A DNA stretch of 64,000 nt from Bacteroidaceae bacterium (GCA_017525235.1 JAFXTC010000057.1:1-64000), one strand, 5' to 3'. Numbered from the stretch's first letter, positions 34,417 through 44,361 are shown. Translations and numbers: made by a program. Notes: generated from the letters alone by a model not told the origin.

Positions 34417-37400
34417 CTACGCCTTTCTGAAATGAGGGGTGGGCTGAGGTTTCTGAACTTTGAAGATTGTGGAATACAGGATGGGCAAGAACACGAGAAT
34501 AATGAGCGTTCCCATTGCCAGACCTGACATGATACAAACAGCCATGGACCCATACATGGGGTCGGTTATAAGGGGAGCCATACCCAGAATGGTAGTCAGC
34601 GATGCCATGATAACAGGACTTGTTCGGCTGACGGTGGCATTTACCACAGCATCATAGGCGGGAAGTTTCTCTTCGTTTATCAGGCGGTTGATTTCATCCA
34701 CAAGTACGATACCGTTCTTAATCATCATGCCAATCAAACCCATTGCACCCAAAATAGCAATGAAGGTAAACGGCATACCTAAGAGCAGTAGTGCTGGTAC
34801 GATGCCGACAAGGATGAAGGGCAGACAGAAGACAATGGTCAGCACCTGCTTCCAGCTATTGAATAACAAGAGCATAATGACAAGGATGAACACGAAGGCA
34901 ATGGGGAAGAGACCCAATATGGAACTGGCAGCTTCACCAGAGCTGCCCCCTTCGCCTTGCCAGGTCATAGAATAGCCCTGTGGCAGCTTGATGGCTTTGA
35001 TAGCCTCTCGGATGTCGGCCTCCACTTTCTTGGGCGTAGCATCTTCAAGATCGGGATTCGGGTCACATTCGGCCTGGATCGTGCGTTGTCCGTCATGACG
35101 GAAGATATAGTCCTCCTCCCATTCCAAGTGAATGTCGCTGTTTACCGTGCTTAGCGGGATGCTGTTGGTCAGACGGCTTTCTATTTCTTCGACACTCGTG
35201 GTGCCCATCATCAAACCTTTGACATCTTCTGGGGTGATGTGCAGATTCAGGGTACTCCAGACTGGTATAGTTGTTACGTTTTTGATTTTAGAATCATCCT
35301 CATTACGCACCTGCATTTGGACAATGATTTTCTTGTCCTGATCGCTGATAACACCTACGGGCAGTCCGTCTGTGGCAGCGAGTAATGCACTTGCTACATC
35401 ATCTCGGTTCAATCCACTACGTAGGGCATCCGTCTGCACATAGTTGGTCACAATGGCTTTGCCCTTGTTCTGCCAGTTGTTCTGTACAGAGTAGGTATCT
35501 ACGTACTTCGAGGCTCGCATGATGGCCTCGGCCTGATGCGACAGATTGCGCAAGACCTCGGGGTCTGGCCCCTGAAATTCCACTTCCACCGTGTGGGTGC
35601 TGCTGATGCTGAAGTTATAATTGCGGAATCGGATATAGGCATCGGGGTAAGCGGCACGTAGCTGTGGGCGGATTTCCTTAATGACGGATTTCATGGTCTG
35701 GAAATCCTTGCAATCTACAATAAGCTCACCATCATTACCGGAACCGCTGTTCATGGGGCGCACCAGACTATAACGTACAGGTGATGAACCCATTGAGGCA
35801 GCAACACGATCAATCCTTGGGTTTTTCAGCAACGTATCGGTAATTGCCAACAGGTCTTCGCGAACACGGTCGGGACTGGTTTGGTCGGGCAGATGGTATT
35901 CCACAACAAACTGGCCGTAGTCAAAGTCGGGGAAAAATACCTGCTTTACCTTCGTATAACCGAAAGCACAAACCACTAACAAAGCTACCATGACAGCGAT
36001 GGTGGTATAGCGGAAATCGATGAGTTTGCCAATTAATTTACGTATTACAAGTTGCAACTTCGATTCCTTTACATCGTTGGCATCAGACTTCTCTTTCGAC
36101 CGTAGGGGCATCCATGCTACCACACAGGATGGAACCTGTACCATAGCCATTACCCATGAAGCCAGCAACGAGATGCAGAGTACCAAAAAAAGGTCGCGGC
36201 AGTATTCACCGGCCGTACTCTTGGAAATATAAGTGGGGAAGAATGTCAGCACAGCAATTACTGTTGCGCCCAACATAGGCAATGCTGTGTTATTAACGAT
36301 ATTGTAGAGATAGGATTTTGGTCCCAGTCCTCGTTTTCGGTCCACCAGGATACCGTCCATCACCACAATAGCATTATCCACTAGCATACCCATTGCCACA
36401 ATGAAAGCACCAAGTGAAATACGCTGCAAGGTACTGTTGGCCAGAAGTAGGATGGGGAACGTTACGAAGATGGCCAGCACCAGACTGGTTCCAATAATCA
36501 TTCCGCCACGGAAGCCATAGCTAAACATCAGTACAACAATTACAATGAGCACAGATTCCAGCAGGTTGATGAGGAAACCGTTGACAGCATTTGTCACCTG
36601 GTCAGCCTGGAAGAATATCTTGTCGGTTTCAAATCCAACGGGGACACGTTCCATTACCCCGGCCAGTTTCTTGTCAATAGCCTTACCCACATCGGGCACA
36701 ATGGCATCATCATTCAGTGTGATACAGATACCAAGGGCGGGCTTGGCATTGACGAAGAAGCCGCCCGTCTGCGGTTCCTTGTAGTTGCGCTCCACCTTGG
36801 CGATGTCGCCAATACGAATCTGCTTGTCAGTTGTGGTGCTGATGAACAAGTTAGCGATGTCATGTTCATCTTCCAGTTCGTTGTTTACGCGAATTTGCAG
36901 ACGGTCGTCGCCATTCTCATAGTTACCGGCATTTACCGTCATGCCAGCGTTTCGGAGACCTAGCATGATCTGCGTAGGGAGAATACCTGTACGTGCCAGT
37001 TTCTCCTTGTCGATTATGATGTTGATGACTTCTGAACGTGTGCCGATGATGTTGATGCGCTTCACACCCTTCACCGTCAGTAGCTCACGGCGCACAAGCT
37101 TGGCATACTTCTCCATTTCGGAATAACTGTAGCCATCACCCATAAAGGCATAAAACAAACCATATACATCCAGCATATCATCCACCACGATAGGAGCGTA
37201 GCAGCCTGAGGGCAGTTTAGATTGTACATCGTTTGCCTTACGACGTAGCTGGTCGAAGTGCTGCTCCATCTCAGACATCTTCACTTTATCCTGGAACTTC
37301 ACAGTTATTATAGCCATGTTAGGACGACAGTCAGTTTTCAGTTCCTTAACATCGGCCAGTGTGCGCAGTTCATCCTCCATTACCTGTACAGCCTCCAGTT

Positions 37401-37587
37401 CCACCTCATGTGCTGTAGCACCGGGATAAACCAATGCCACAGAGGCCTGTTTTACAGCAACGGCGGGATCTTCCAGTTTAGGCATCTTGATGTAACTGAA
37501 AACGCCCATGAAGAGAATGCCCACAACAAAGCTCCAAAATATTATCGGTCGTTTGACAAAGAATTCTGTCAGTGCTCTTGCATTCAT
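34417..37587 (-). CDS. RND-family multidrug efflux transporter (AcrB/MexB-like)
   Basis: 1056 residues with the twelve-segment RND plan: first segment PIIFWSFVVGILFMGVFSYIK, two large periplasmic loops, and the transmembrane signature in the fourth segment GAFIVAMGMLVDNAIVVMDGI (proton-relay Asp pair). The closing segment NGIVLVDEINRL is typical of the HAE family. It exports hydrophobic compounds with the adaptor gene upstream (35-base gap) and the TolC-like gene downstream (27-base gap). No local repressor gene is seen. The export substrate cannot be told. Confidence 0.95.
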   Translation of the reverse strand: MNARALTEFFVKRPIIFWSFVVGILFMGVFSYIKMPKLEDPAVAVKQASVALVYPGATAHEVELEAVQVMEDELRTLADVKELKTDCRPNMAIITVKFQDKVKMSEMEQHFDQLRRKANDVQSKLPSGCYAPIVVDDMLDVYGLFYAFMGDGYSYSEMEKYAKLVRRELLTVKGVKRINIIGTRSEVINIIIDKEKLARTGILPTQIMLGLRNAGMTVNAGNYENGDDRLQIRVNNELEDEHDIANLFISTTTDKQIRIGDIAKVERNYKEPQTGGFFVNAKPALGICITLNDDAIVPDVGKAIDKKLAGVMERVPVGFETDKIFFQADQVTNAVNGFLINLLESVLIVIVVLMFSYGFRGGMIIGTSLVLAIFVTFPILLLANSTLQRISLGAFIVAMGMLVDNAIVVMDGILVDRKRGLGPKSYLYNIVNNTALPMLGATVIAVLTFFPTYISKSTAGEYCRDLFLVLCISLLASWVMAMVQVPSCVVAWMPLRSKEKSDANDVKESKLQLVIRKLIGKLIDFRYTTIAVMVALLVVCAFGYTKVKQVFFPDFDYGQFVVEYHLPDQTSPDRVREDLLAITDTLLKNPRIDRVAASMGSSPVRYSLVRPMNSGSGNDGELIVDCKDFQTMKSVIKEIRPQLRAAYPDAYIRFRNYNFSISSTHTVEVEFQGPDPEVLRNLSHQAEAIMRASKYVDTYSVQNNWQNKGKAIVTNYVQTDALRSGLNRDDVASALLAATDGLPVGVISDQDKKIIVQMQVRNEDDSKIKNVTTIPVWSTLNLHITPEDVKGLMMGTTSVEEIESRLTNSIPLSTVNSDIHLEWEEDYIFRHDGQRTIQAECDPNPDLEDATPKKVEADIREAIKAIKLPQGYSMTWQGEGGSSGEAASSILGLFPIAFVFILVIMLLLFNSWKQVLTIVFCLPFILVGIVPALLLLGMPFTFIAILGAMGLIGMMIKNGIVLVDEINRLINEEKLPAYDAVVNATVSRTSPVIMASLTTILGMAPLITDPMYGSMAVCIMSGLAMGTLIILVFLPILYSTIFKVQKPQPTPHFRKA

Positions 37588-37600
37588 ATTAAAATCTTCA

Positions 37601-37628
37601 ATTAAAAATTGTGAATTATGAATTACAA
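37601..37628. repeat. AT-rich micro-repeat between adaptor and pump genes
   Basis: ATTAAAAATTGTGAATTATG followed by AATTACAAT fills most of the 35-base gap and runs into the last codons of the adaptor gene. Same style as the repeats inside the symporter and tolC-like genes. Confidence 0.5.
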
Positions 37629-38672
37629 TAGGTCTCCTACGTTAGTGTTGTGCTGTGTTACAATCTTCACCTTGTCACCCTCATGCAGTGCTTTCACACC
37701 GGCTTTTACTACTTGGTCAGTAGCAGAAAGACCACTCTCCACTACAGCCATACCTTCAGAATCCACCTTGTTGACTGTGATGGCATGGCGCTTTACAATA
37801 TTGCCTTGTTCAACAACCCATACGTAGGTTTTGCCGCCGTCCTCAAAGATAGCATGGGCAGGAATAGACAGACCGCTGACGGTCAAGCCTCCACCTACCT
37901 CTATGTAAACATCAACATTCACACCAGGGCTCAGTTGCCCGTCGATGGTATATTTCACAGTAAACAACTGGTTGGCATCTGCTTTGGCCAATACGCTCTT
38001 TTTGTGAAGATTATAGCGCTCGCCGGCAGCTATGCAATAGGCCTCGGTTGTGTTACTCAAGAAACGATACACATCATTGGGGATGTTCACATCCACCTCT
38101 ATGCTGCGTGTGTCTATAAGGTCTATTACAGGAAGTCCTGCGCTAACCATCTCTGAAGGCTCAAAGTTCACCTTCTGGATGGTTCCGCTAACGGGAGCTG
38201 TTAGTTGGGTGTAGCTAAGTTGGTTTTTGGCGTTTTGCAGTTTGATGCGCAGCTGTTCCAGTCCACTAGTTGCTTTTTCAAAGTCATTTCCCGAAAGGCT
38301 GTTAGCTTCGTGCAATTTACGCATACGTTCTACCTCGTTTTTCAATTGGTCGTACTGTGTCTGAGCGGCATCAACTTGTAACTGGTAGTCTTTTGTGTCA
38401 AGGGTGGCAAGCAATTGCCCTTTGCTGACATGTGCGCCTTCCTTTACCAGAATACGCATAATCTGACCCGGAGTACGGAAACTCAGACTCACGGTACTGT
38501 TCTCCTTTACCACACCGGAGAAATTCTTTACAGCAGCCTCCTGGCGGTTCAGCGGTAGCACGGTCATCACGTTACGCACCTTTACTTCGTTGGTTTCCTT
38601 GTCGTTTCCTCCACAAGCTGTCAGCAAACTCACTGCTGCCAGTGAAATGACAAAACTCTTAATAACTTTCAT
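37623..38672 (-). CDS. RND efflux membrane-fusion (adaptor) lipoprotein
   Basis: 349 residues, lipoprotein signal peptide with lipobox LLTAC (Cys20). The order lipoyl half-motif (GQIMRILVKEGAHVSKGQLLATLDT), alpha hairpin (DYQLQVDAAQTQYDQLKNEVERMRKL...), second lipoyl half (LTAPVSGTIQKVNFEPSEMVSAG) and beta-barrel domain is standard for AcrA/MexA proteins. It joins the pump at 34417 to the TolC-like channel at 33013. The hairpin is shorter than in AcrA. It is preceded by the patatin gene with a 30-base gap. Confidence 0.95.
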   Translation of the reverse strand: MKVIKSFVISLAAVSLLTACGGNDKETNEVKVRNVMTVLPLNRQEAAVKNFSGVVKENSTVSLSFRTPGQIMRILVKEGAHVSKGQLLATLDTKDYQLQVDAAQTQYDQLKNEVERMRKLHEANSLSGNDFEKATSGLEQLRIKLQNAKNQLSYTQLTAPVSGTIQKVNFEPSEMVSAGLPVIDLIDTRSIEVDVNIPNDVYRFLSNTTEAYCIAAGERYNLHKKSVLAKADANQLFTVKYTIDGQLSPGVNVDVYIEVGGGLTVSGLSIPAHAIFEDGGKTYVWVVEQGNIVKRHAITVNKVDSEGMAVVESGLSATDQVVKAGVKALHEGDKVKIVTQHNTNVGDLL

Positions 38673-38702
38673 GTCTATAATAATATTTTAATTTGTTCTT
38701 CA

Positions 38703-40952
38703 TTAGAATTCATATCCCAAATCAAGGAAGAAGTATGGTTTCTTGGTGTGGTTGCTGTAACCGAAAGAGGCACCAAGCGGACCAAAGATGGTGTTGTAGT
38801 AGTAGGCAATCTGCCCGCCAAGAAGTGTACGGTTGTCAAATATCTCCTTTAACTTGTTGGATTGCTGTCCTGCAGCAAAGCGTAGAAGAATATAGTGGTT
38901 TCTGCCTATACGCTGCTGTCCCTGCAACTGAACGGCAATAAACTGTTTCCCCACATACTCCATGTTGCCGACACCAGCGAAAGGCATCTGCTGTTCAACA
39001 TAGTGTCCGAACCAGTTTCCGCCAATGATGTTTCCGAATATGTGACGAATCACATCGCCAAAGAGCAGACGTCCATATACCAGGGGTTGAAGGGTAAAAC
39101 GCTTGCCGAAAGTAAACGACATGCGCCAATTGGCACTTACTTCGCTCAATCCAGTCTGGCCGTCAAGACGCAGGAAATTGTCGGTTATGTAGGCATATTC
39201 AGCCTTGAAGCTTGCACCGCGGGTAGGAAATACCCAATTGTCCTCACTATTATAGTTTGCACGGGCACGATAGCTGAAATAATGTCCGTTATCAAATTCT
39301 ATGTTAGCGTTTGATTTGTCTGAAACCAATTTGTCACGGTAGTTTATATAATCCCATCGCAAACCCATTTGCAGATTAAAGTGTCGAACGTCGAAATTAA
39401 ATGGTAAAACCTCTGCCTGATTCTGGAGGTAGACAATGTTGTAGTCGTGGTCTCCGCCGATATAGACATCTACATCGTTCCTGCGGAAGGTATAGGATAC
39501 TGTAGGTCGTGTAAAACTAAGCGGGTGGAAAGTCCAGGCACCATTAACCATTATGCGTTTGCCCAAACGGAGTGTCACGTCGGCATTCATAGGCATCTTT
39601 GTTTTGAACGGGAATTCTGCGCCAACTTGCAGAGATGCATGTTCCTCTATGTCATAACGCATACCGGCATGCAACTGTACTGTTTTACGGTTGCCGGCTG
39701 TAATGATAACGCGCACGCCATCCCCATCTGGTACTAAACGACATTCGGCTGACTGGTAGAAGAGGTCGGTGCGCATACAGGTAGTAATCTCCCCGGCTAG
39801 TTTTGCATCTATGCTGTCGTTCTTCTGCAGGTGGAACTTCTGGCGCAGGAACATCTCCGTCTGCGGGTTCATGTTCTCAAAAGTATAACCTGTAACAAAT
39901 TGTTTTTCTGTCATTGCCTGCGGACGCAAAGGATGTAGGATAGTAGGACGGAACGTCTCGTCAATACCTATACGCTTTTTTAAGGCTATTATTTCATCCC
40001 AATGGCGCATGGCTTCTTCCTCGCCACGGCGGATAAGTGTATCTATGGCAGCAGCAGAGAAACTGGCAGAGCCATAGCCCTTAGTGTTTACCCGCATGTG
40101 CAGGTCAGTGATTGCTAGATTGTCCTCAACCTTATTCTTACAGTTCACATCCACAATCTGACTGATAATGCTCATGGTGCCGCCCATATCTTCGGCCACC
40201 TTAGGAGCGCCTTGTACGGTAACGCCTATTATAATGTCGGCTCCCATTTCCTTGGCTATGTCGGCAGGATAGTTGTTCTTCAGACCTCCGTCCACCAACA
40301 CTTTGTCGCCTATCCTGATAGGTGAGAATGCACCAGGAATAGACATAGAGGAACGCATGGCCTGAGGCAAGCAACCGCTATGGAAGTCAACTTCTGAGTT
40401 GTCTATAATGTTCGTTGCTACACAGGCAAAAGGTATGGGAAGGTCTTTCGAGAAATCAAGAGAATCGGTATACCCAGTACAAAGATGCTGAAACAATTCT
40501 GCCAGATTCTTTCCTTTAATCAAACCTCCGGCATTCTTATCGCGCTTGCCGATGGTCAAACCCGTGGTAAAAACATAAGTATATTGCTTCAGTCGGTCAC
40601 GAAGACTCTGATTACGCAGGTCCTCCTTGTCGCTGATGACGTAGCTCCAGTCCTGAGCTCGTGCTACAGAATCCAATGCATGTGCATTGTAACCTATAGC
40701 GTACAAGCCACCGATGATACTTCCCATTGATGTGCCGGTTACAATGTCAACAGGAATGCCTGCTTTTTCCAAAACCTTCAGCACACCGATGTGTGCCATA
40801 CCCTTGGCACCGCCGCCGCTTAAAACAACGGCCACTTTTTTCCTTCTAACAACTGTGCTGTCTTCCTGTGCATTTACCATACTGCACATTAGCATGCAAG
40901 CTATAAATATGGCTAACTTCTTCATCCCTGTAGCATGTATTTTGCCTTTCAT
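38703..40952 (-). CDS. Patatin-like phospholipase with C-terminal beta-barrel (PlpD-like)
   Basis: About 749 residues from the ATG at 40950-40952; Met10 of this frame (40925) is the alternative just before a signal peptide (KKLAIFIACMLMCSMVNAQ). The frame extends to 40979 but that part overlaps the promoter. A patatin domain (about 38-330) holds GGGAKG, the nucleophile Ser75 in GTSMGS and Asp221 in VDGGL. A POTRA-like link follows (about 350-440) and then an Omp85-type 16-strand barrel ending in GYEF with a terminal aromatic residue. It is an outer-membrane or surface lipase of the type Vd autotransporter plan. It probably heads the efflux operon. Confidence 0.92.
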   Translation of the reverse strand: MKGKIHATGMKKLAIFIACMLMCSMVNAQEDSTVVRRKKVAVVLSGGGAKGMAHIGVLKVLEKAGIPVDIVTGTSMGSIIGGLYAIGYNAHALDSVARAQDWSYVISDKEDLRNQSLRDRLKQYTYVFTTGLTIGKRDKNAGGLIKGKNLAELFQHLCTGYTDSLDFSKDLPIPFACVATNIIDNSEVDFHSGCLPQAMRSSMSIPGAFSPIRIGDKVLVDGGLKNNYPADIAKEMGADIIIGVTVQGAPKVAEDMGGTMSIISQIVDVNCKNKVEDNLAITDLHMRVNTKGYGSASFSAAAIDTLIRRGEEEAMRHWDEIIALKKRIGIDETFRPTILHPLRPQAMTEKQFVTGYTFENMNPQTEMFLRQKFHLQKNDSIDAKLAGEITTCMRTDLFYQSAECRLVPDGDGVRVIITAGNRKTVQLHAGMRYDIEEHASLQVGAEFPFKTKMPMNADVTLRLGKRIMVNGAWTFHPLSFTRPTVSYTFRRNDVDVYIGGDHDYNIVYLQNQAEVLPFNFDVRHFNLQMGLRWDYINYRDKLVSDKSNANIEFDNGHYFSYRARANYNSEDNWVFPTRGASFKAEYAYITDNFLRLDGQTGLSEVSANWRMSFTFGKRFTLQPLVYGRLLFGDVIRHIFGNIIGGNWFGHYVEQQMPFAGVGNMEYVGKQFIAVQLQGQQRIGRNHYILLRFAAGQQSNKLKEIFDNRTLLGGQIAYYYNTIFGPLGASFGYSNHTKKPYFFLDLGYEF

Positions 40953-40976
40953 TTTTTCTTCGTTTTTGTGATTGTG

Positions 40977-40984
40977 CAAAAATA
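40977..40984 (-). promoter_or_regulatory. -7 box upstream of the patatin gene
   Basis: On the minus strand TATTTTTG followed by C, matching TAnnTTTG. The ATG at 40952 is 25 bases downstream, so the longer frame start at 40979 would be inside the promoter and is rejected. No exact TTTG is seen at -33. Confidence 0.6.
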
Positions 40985-41094
40985 AGCATTTTTAACATAA
41001 TTCAATGTAACAGTTTCATTATTTTTTGCTCTTTTTGCAATAAATGGAGTACATCGCGGTTAAAAAACGCAAATTATTCAAGTGTCACTTGGTT

Positions 41095-41176
41095 TGTCTT
41101 TACGGTGACACTAGAGTTTCACGCCGTGAAACTGTTTGTTTCCACGTGTGAAACTAACTGTTTCCTGCCGTGAAAC
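41095..41176. repeat. Tandem dyad array, 22-base period, array 1
   Basis: Three 17-base dyads, GTTTCACGCCGTGAAAC (41116-41132), GTTTCCACGTGTGAAAC (41138-41154) and GTTTCCTGCCGTGAAAC (41160-41176), start exactly 22 bases apart. Each pairs GTTTC with GAAAC. A weaker dyad TGTC...GACA (41095-41110) keeps the same phase. The 5-base spacers differ. An inverted repeat AGTGTCAC/GTGACACT (41081-41112) overlaps the left end. The array lies between the divergent patatin and GH3 genes, upstream of both promoters. A row of protein-binding sites on one face of the helix is the simplest reading. Confidence 0.85.
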
Positions 41177-41254
41177 TAAGCTATGGCAGGCGGAGATTCT
41201 TTCATAGCGTGACGAGCTTTGCGTTTTTATGATTCAAGAAAAGAACGATAGAAT

Positions 41255-41285
41255 TTTGAAGCTAAGAAGAAAAGCAGTAATTTTG
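41255..41285 (+). promoter_or_regulatory. Promoter of the GH3 gene
   Basis: TTTG at 41255-41258, a 19-base spacer and TAATTTTG at 41278-41285 match the Bacteroidetes consensus fully. It places the transcription start after 41285 and so decides the GH3 start at ATG 41307. Confidence 0.8.
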
Positions 41286-41306
41286 CAGGAAATAAGTGAT
41301 AATCGT

Positions 41307-43550
41307 ATGAGAAAGATTCTGTTTTTATGCCTAATGGCTATAGGAGTGACATCCTATGCACAAGTTTCAAAACCTATCTATTTAGACGAGAGTAAAGACA
41401 TTGAAGAACGCGTTGAAGATGCGTTGAAGCGTATGACGCTGGCGGAGAAGATAGGTGTAATCCATGCACAGAGCAAATTCTCCAGCGCAGGTGTGAAACG
41501 CTTGGGAATGCCTGACTTCTGGACAGACGACGGGCCTCATGGTGTGCGTCCCGATGTGCTGTGGGATCAGTGGGAGCAGGCTGGTCAGAGTAATGACTCG
41601 TGTGTGGCTTTCCCAGCTTTGACATGTTTGGCTGCTTCCTGGCAACCTACTTTTTCCTATTTATATGGACATGCATTGGGCGAAGAGGCATTGTATCGTG
41701 GCAAAAGCATGATGCTGGGTCCTGGCATCAATATATACCGAACACCTTTAGGAGGACGTAACTTTGAGTATATGGGCGAGGATCCTTATCTCACCTCACG
41801 TATGGTAGTACCTTACATTCAAGGTTTGCAAAGCGTGGGTGTGGCCAGTTGTGTAAAGCATTATTGCCTGAACAACGAAGAGGAATACCGCCATCAGGTA
41901 AACGTTAAGGTTTCTGACCGTGCCCTGCGTGAGATTTACTTGCCTGGCTTCGAGGCTGCTATTAAGGAAGGTAAGGCTTGGGGCATTATGGGTGCCTATA
42001 ATTTATATAAGGATGAGCACAACTGCCACAACAGCATCACGTTGAACAAGATTCTGAAGCAGGAATGGGGCTTCGACGGTGTGGTGGTAAGCGACTGGGG
42101 CGGTGCACACGATTTGGACCAGGCAGTTAAGAACGGACTGGATATGGAGTTCGGAACCTGGACCAACGGCCTAAGCGAGGGTGCATCGAATGCCTACGAC
42201 ATGTACTACCTCTCCAAGCAGTATCAGAAAGCCATTCTGGAAGGTAAGTATACAGAGAAGGAACTGAACGAGAAGGTCCGTCGTGTTTTGCGCACCTTCT
42301 TCCGTACTACCATGAACAAACAAAAGCCTTACGGTTTCCTTTGCAATGAGCAGCACTATATGGTTGCACAGATGGTTGCGCTGGATGGTATTGTGCTGTT
42401 GCAGAACGAGGGAAATATATTGCCCATCGACCCTGTAGGAAAGACGATTCTGGTGGTAGGAGAGAATGCCATCAAGATGATGACCGTTGGCGGCGGCTCC
42501 AGTTCGTTGAAGGCTCAGCACGAGATTAGTCCATTGCAAGGTTTGCAGGAACGTCTGAAGGATTCCAACTGCAAAATAGAGTTTGCCCGTGGCTATGTAG
42601 GCGATGTGTCAGGTAATTACAATGGCGTTTCAACCGGTCAGAACCTAAAAGAAGAGCGCTCACCCGAGGTGCTTATCGCAGAGGCTGTGGAGAAAGCAAA
42701 GACAGCCGACTATGTGATTATCTTCGGTGGCTTGAACAAGAGCAACTATCAGGACTGCGAGGGACACGACCGTAAGAATATGGACTTGCCTTATGGACAA
42801 GATAATCTTATCACAGCGTTGGCAGCTGTGAACAAGAATACCATTTACGTGAACATTAGCGGAAATGCTGTCAGCATGCCTTGGAAGAAGCAGGTGCCTG
42901 CTATTGTGCAAGGCTGGTTCTTAGGAAGCGAAGCTGGTAAAGCCTTGGCTGCCATATTGGTGGGCGATAGTAACCCCAGTGGCAAACTGCCTTTCACCTG
43001 GTACGAGAGTCTGAAGCAGGTAGGTGCCCATTCTTTTGACGAGGAGGCCTTCCCTGGGATATGGCGTAATGGTGAGAAGAAGATTATCGACGAGGAATAT
43101 AAGGAAGGTATCTATGTGGGCTATCGTTGGACAGATAAGCATAAGTTGAAACCCACCTTCGCCTTTGGCCACGGCCTGAGCTACACTACCTTCAAGGTAA
43201 GCAACCTAAGTTCGGCGTCTAACGAGACTACCGACGGCAACATGACCTTTAAGGTTGATGTTACGAATACCGGCAACCGAGCAGGATCCGACGTGGTACA
43301 ACTCTATATCACCGATGTAAAGTGCAGCGTGGATCGTCCCGTAAAGGAACTGAAGGCATTTAAGAAAGTGATGCTAAAACCAGGAGAGACCAAGACTGTT
43401 ACACTGGAAATTGATAAGCGTGCCCTCTCTTTCTGGGATGAGGAGACCAACGATTGGAAAGCAGAGCCAGGAGAATTCATCGCTCAGGCTGGCGACGCAT
43501 CGGACAAACTCAGTTGTAAACTGAAATTTAAGTTCATTGAGAATAATTAG
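41307..43550 (+). CDS. Secreted GH3 beta-glycosidase
   Basis: About 747 residues from ATG 41307 with a signal peptide (KILFLCLMAIGVTSYA-Q). The GH3 barrel (about 30-370) carries the nucleophile Asp263 in GVVVSDWGGAHD and the binding motif VKHYCLNNEEEYR. The second domain has GGLNKSNYQDCEGHDRKNMDLP, which supplies the acid/base Glu. A C-terminal fibronectin-III-like domain (about 650-745, FGHGLSYTTFKVS onward) completes a beta-glucosidase/xylosidase-type enzyme. The frame upstream of 41307 overlaps the promoter. No susCD genes are near. Substrate is probably a beta-1,4-gluco- or xylo-oligosaccharide. Confidence 0.93.
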   Translation: MRKILFLCLMAIGVTSYAQVSKPIYLDESKDIEERVEDALKRMTLAEKIGVIHAQSKFSSAGVKRLGMPDFWTDDGPHGVRPDVLWDQWEQAGQSNDSCVAFPALTCLAASWQPTFSYLYGHALGEEALYRGKSMMLGPGINIYRTPLGGRNFEYMGEDPYLTSRMVVPYIQGLQSVGVASCVKHYCLNNEEEYRHQVNVKVSDRALREIYLPGFEAAIKEGKAWGIMGAYNLYKDEHNCHNSITLNKILKQEWGFDGVVVSDWGGAHDLDQAVKNGLDMEFGTWTNGLSEGASNAYDMYYLSKQYQKAILEGKYTEKELNEKVRRVLRTFFRTTMNKQKPYGFLCNEQHYMVAQMVALDGIVLLQNEGNILPIDPVGKTILVVGENAIKMMTVGGGSSSLKAQHEISPLQGLQERLKDSNCKIEFARGYVGDVSGNYNGVSTGQNLKEERSPEVLIAEAVEKAKTADYVIIFGGLNKSNYQDCEGHDRKNMDLPYGQDNLITALAAVNKNTIYVNISGNAVSMPWKKQVPAIVQGWFLGSEAGKALAAILVGDSNPSGKLPFTWYESLKQVGAHSFDEEAFPGIWRNGEKKIIDEEYKEGIYVGYRWTDKHKLKPTFAFGHGLSYTTFKVSNLSSASNETTDGNMTFKVDVTNTGNRAGSDVVQLYITDVKCSVDRPVKELKAFKKVMLKPGETKTVTLEIDKRALSFWDEETNDWKAEPGEFIAQAGDASDKLSCKLKFKFIENN

Positions 43551-44361
43551 AATAGAAAGTCTGGCTGACGAAAAACTGGCTCCCTATGCTTCGCTTACGG
43601 AAGCGCAACTAAGGAACAGGTTGGAGCCGGAGAAGGGAGTCTTTATTGCAGAGAGTCCCAAGGTAATAAAGGTGGCGTTAGAGGCAGGCTATCAGGCACA
43701 GTCGTTCCTCTGTGAGGAAAGGCATATTGAGGGTGATGCTAAGGATATCCTGTCTTTGGTGCCTGAGGATGTACCGGTATATACTGGCCCCCGTGAATTG
43801 CTTGCCAGCCTGACGGGTTATCAACTGACACGCGGTGTCCTTTGTGCTATGCATCGGCCAGCACCCCGTTCACTTACCGAGATTCTGAAAGATGCCCGTA
43901 GGGTAGTGGTGGTGCACAGCGTATGTGACACTACCAACATAGGGGCGATCTTTCGTGCTGCTGCCGCTTTGGGAATGGATGCCGTACTCATGACGGAGGA
44001 TGCCTGCGATCCGTTGAACCGTCGTGCTGTCAGGGTTTCTATGGGAAGTGTCTTCTTGGTTCCCTGGACGTGGATTCCAACAGGCATGCAGGGTTTGCAG
44101 CAACTCAATGCACTAGGTTTTGAAACAGCAGCTATGGCATTGCGCGATGATAACATAGACATTGATTCACCCGTTCTGAAGCAGACAGAGCGATTAGCCA
44201 TCATCATGGGAACAGAAGGAGAGGGCTTGCCGCAATCCACCATCGATGCAGCCGATTATGTAGTACGTATACCGATGTATAATAATGTCGACTCGCTAAA
44301 CGTAGCTGCAGCAGCAAGCATCGCATTTTGGGAACTTTCAAAGTCAAAAATGAAAGAGTGA
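43537..44361 (+). CDS. SpoU/TrmH-family RNA 2'-O-methyltransferase
   Basis: 274 residues beginning at a TTG (43537) inside the last codons of the GH3 gene (14-base overlap); no in-frame ATG fits better. An N-terminal substrate-binding domain (RNRLEPEKGVFIAESPKVIKVAL) is followed by the SPOUT knot: VCDTTNIGAIFRAAAALGMDAVL, IIMGTEGEGLPQ and VRIPMYNNVDSLNVAAAASIAFWE. Such enzymes methylate ribose in rRNA or tRNA. The final KSKMKE comes from a GTGAAAAATGAAAG micro-repeat that bridges to the next gene. Confidence 0.92.
   Translation: MRIIRIESLADEKLAPYASLTEAQLRNRLEPEKGVFIAESPKVIKVALEAGYQAQSFLCEERHIEGDAKDILSLVPEDVPVYTGPRELLASLTGYQLTRGVLCAMHRPAPRSLTEILKDARRVVVVHSVCDTTNIGAIFRAAAALGMDAVLMTEDACDPLNRRAVRVSMGSVFLVPWTWIPTGMQGLQQLNALGFETAAMALRDDNIDIDSPVLKQTERLAIIMGTEGEGLPQSTIDAADYVVRIPMYNNVDSLNVAAAASIAFWELSKSKMKE

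Noticed and set aside
41116-41176. Possible transcription terminator series
   Set aside because: The dyads are not followed by T runs and lie between divergent genes, where termination has no object. The fixed 22-base spacing is better explained as binding sites.
41229-41306. Extended N-terminus of the GH3 protein
   Set aside because: This stretch contains a perfect promoter (41255-41285), and a standard signal peptide starts at 41307.
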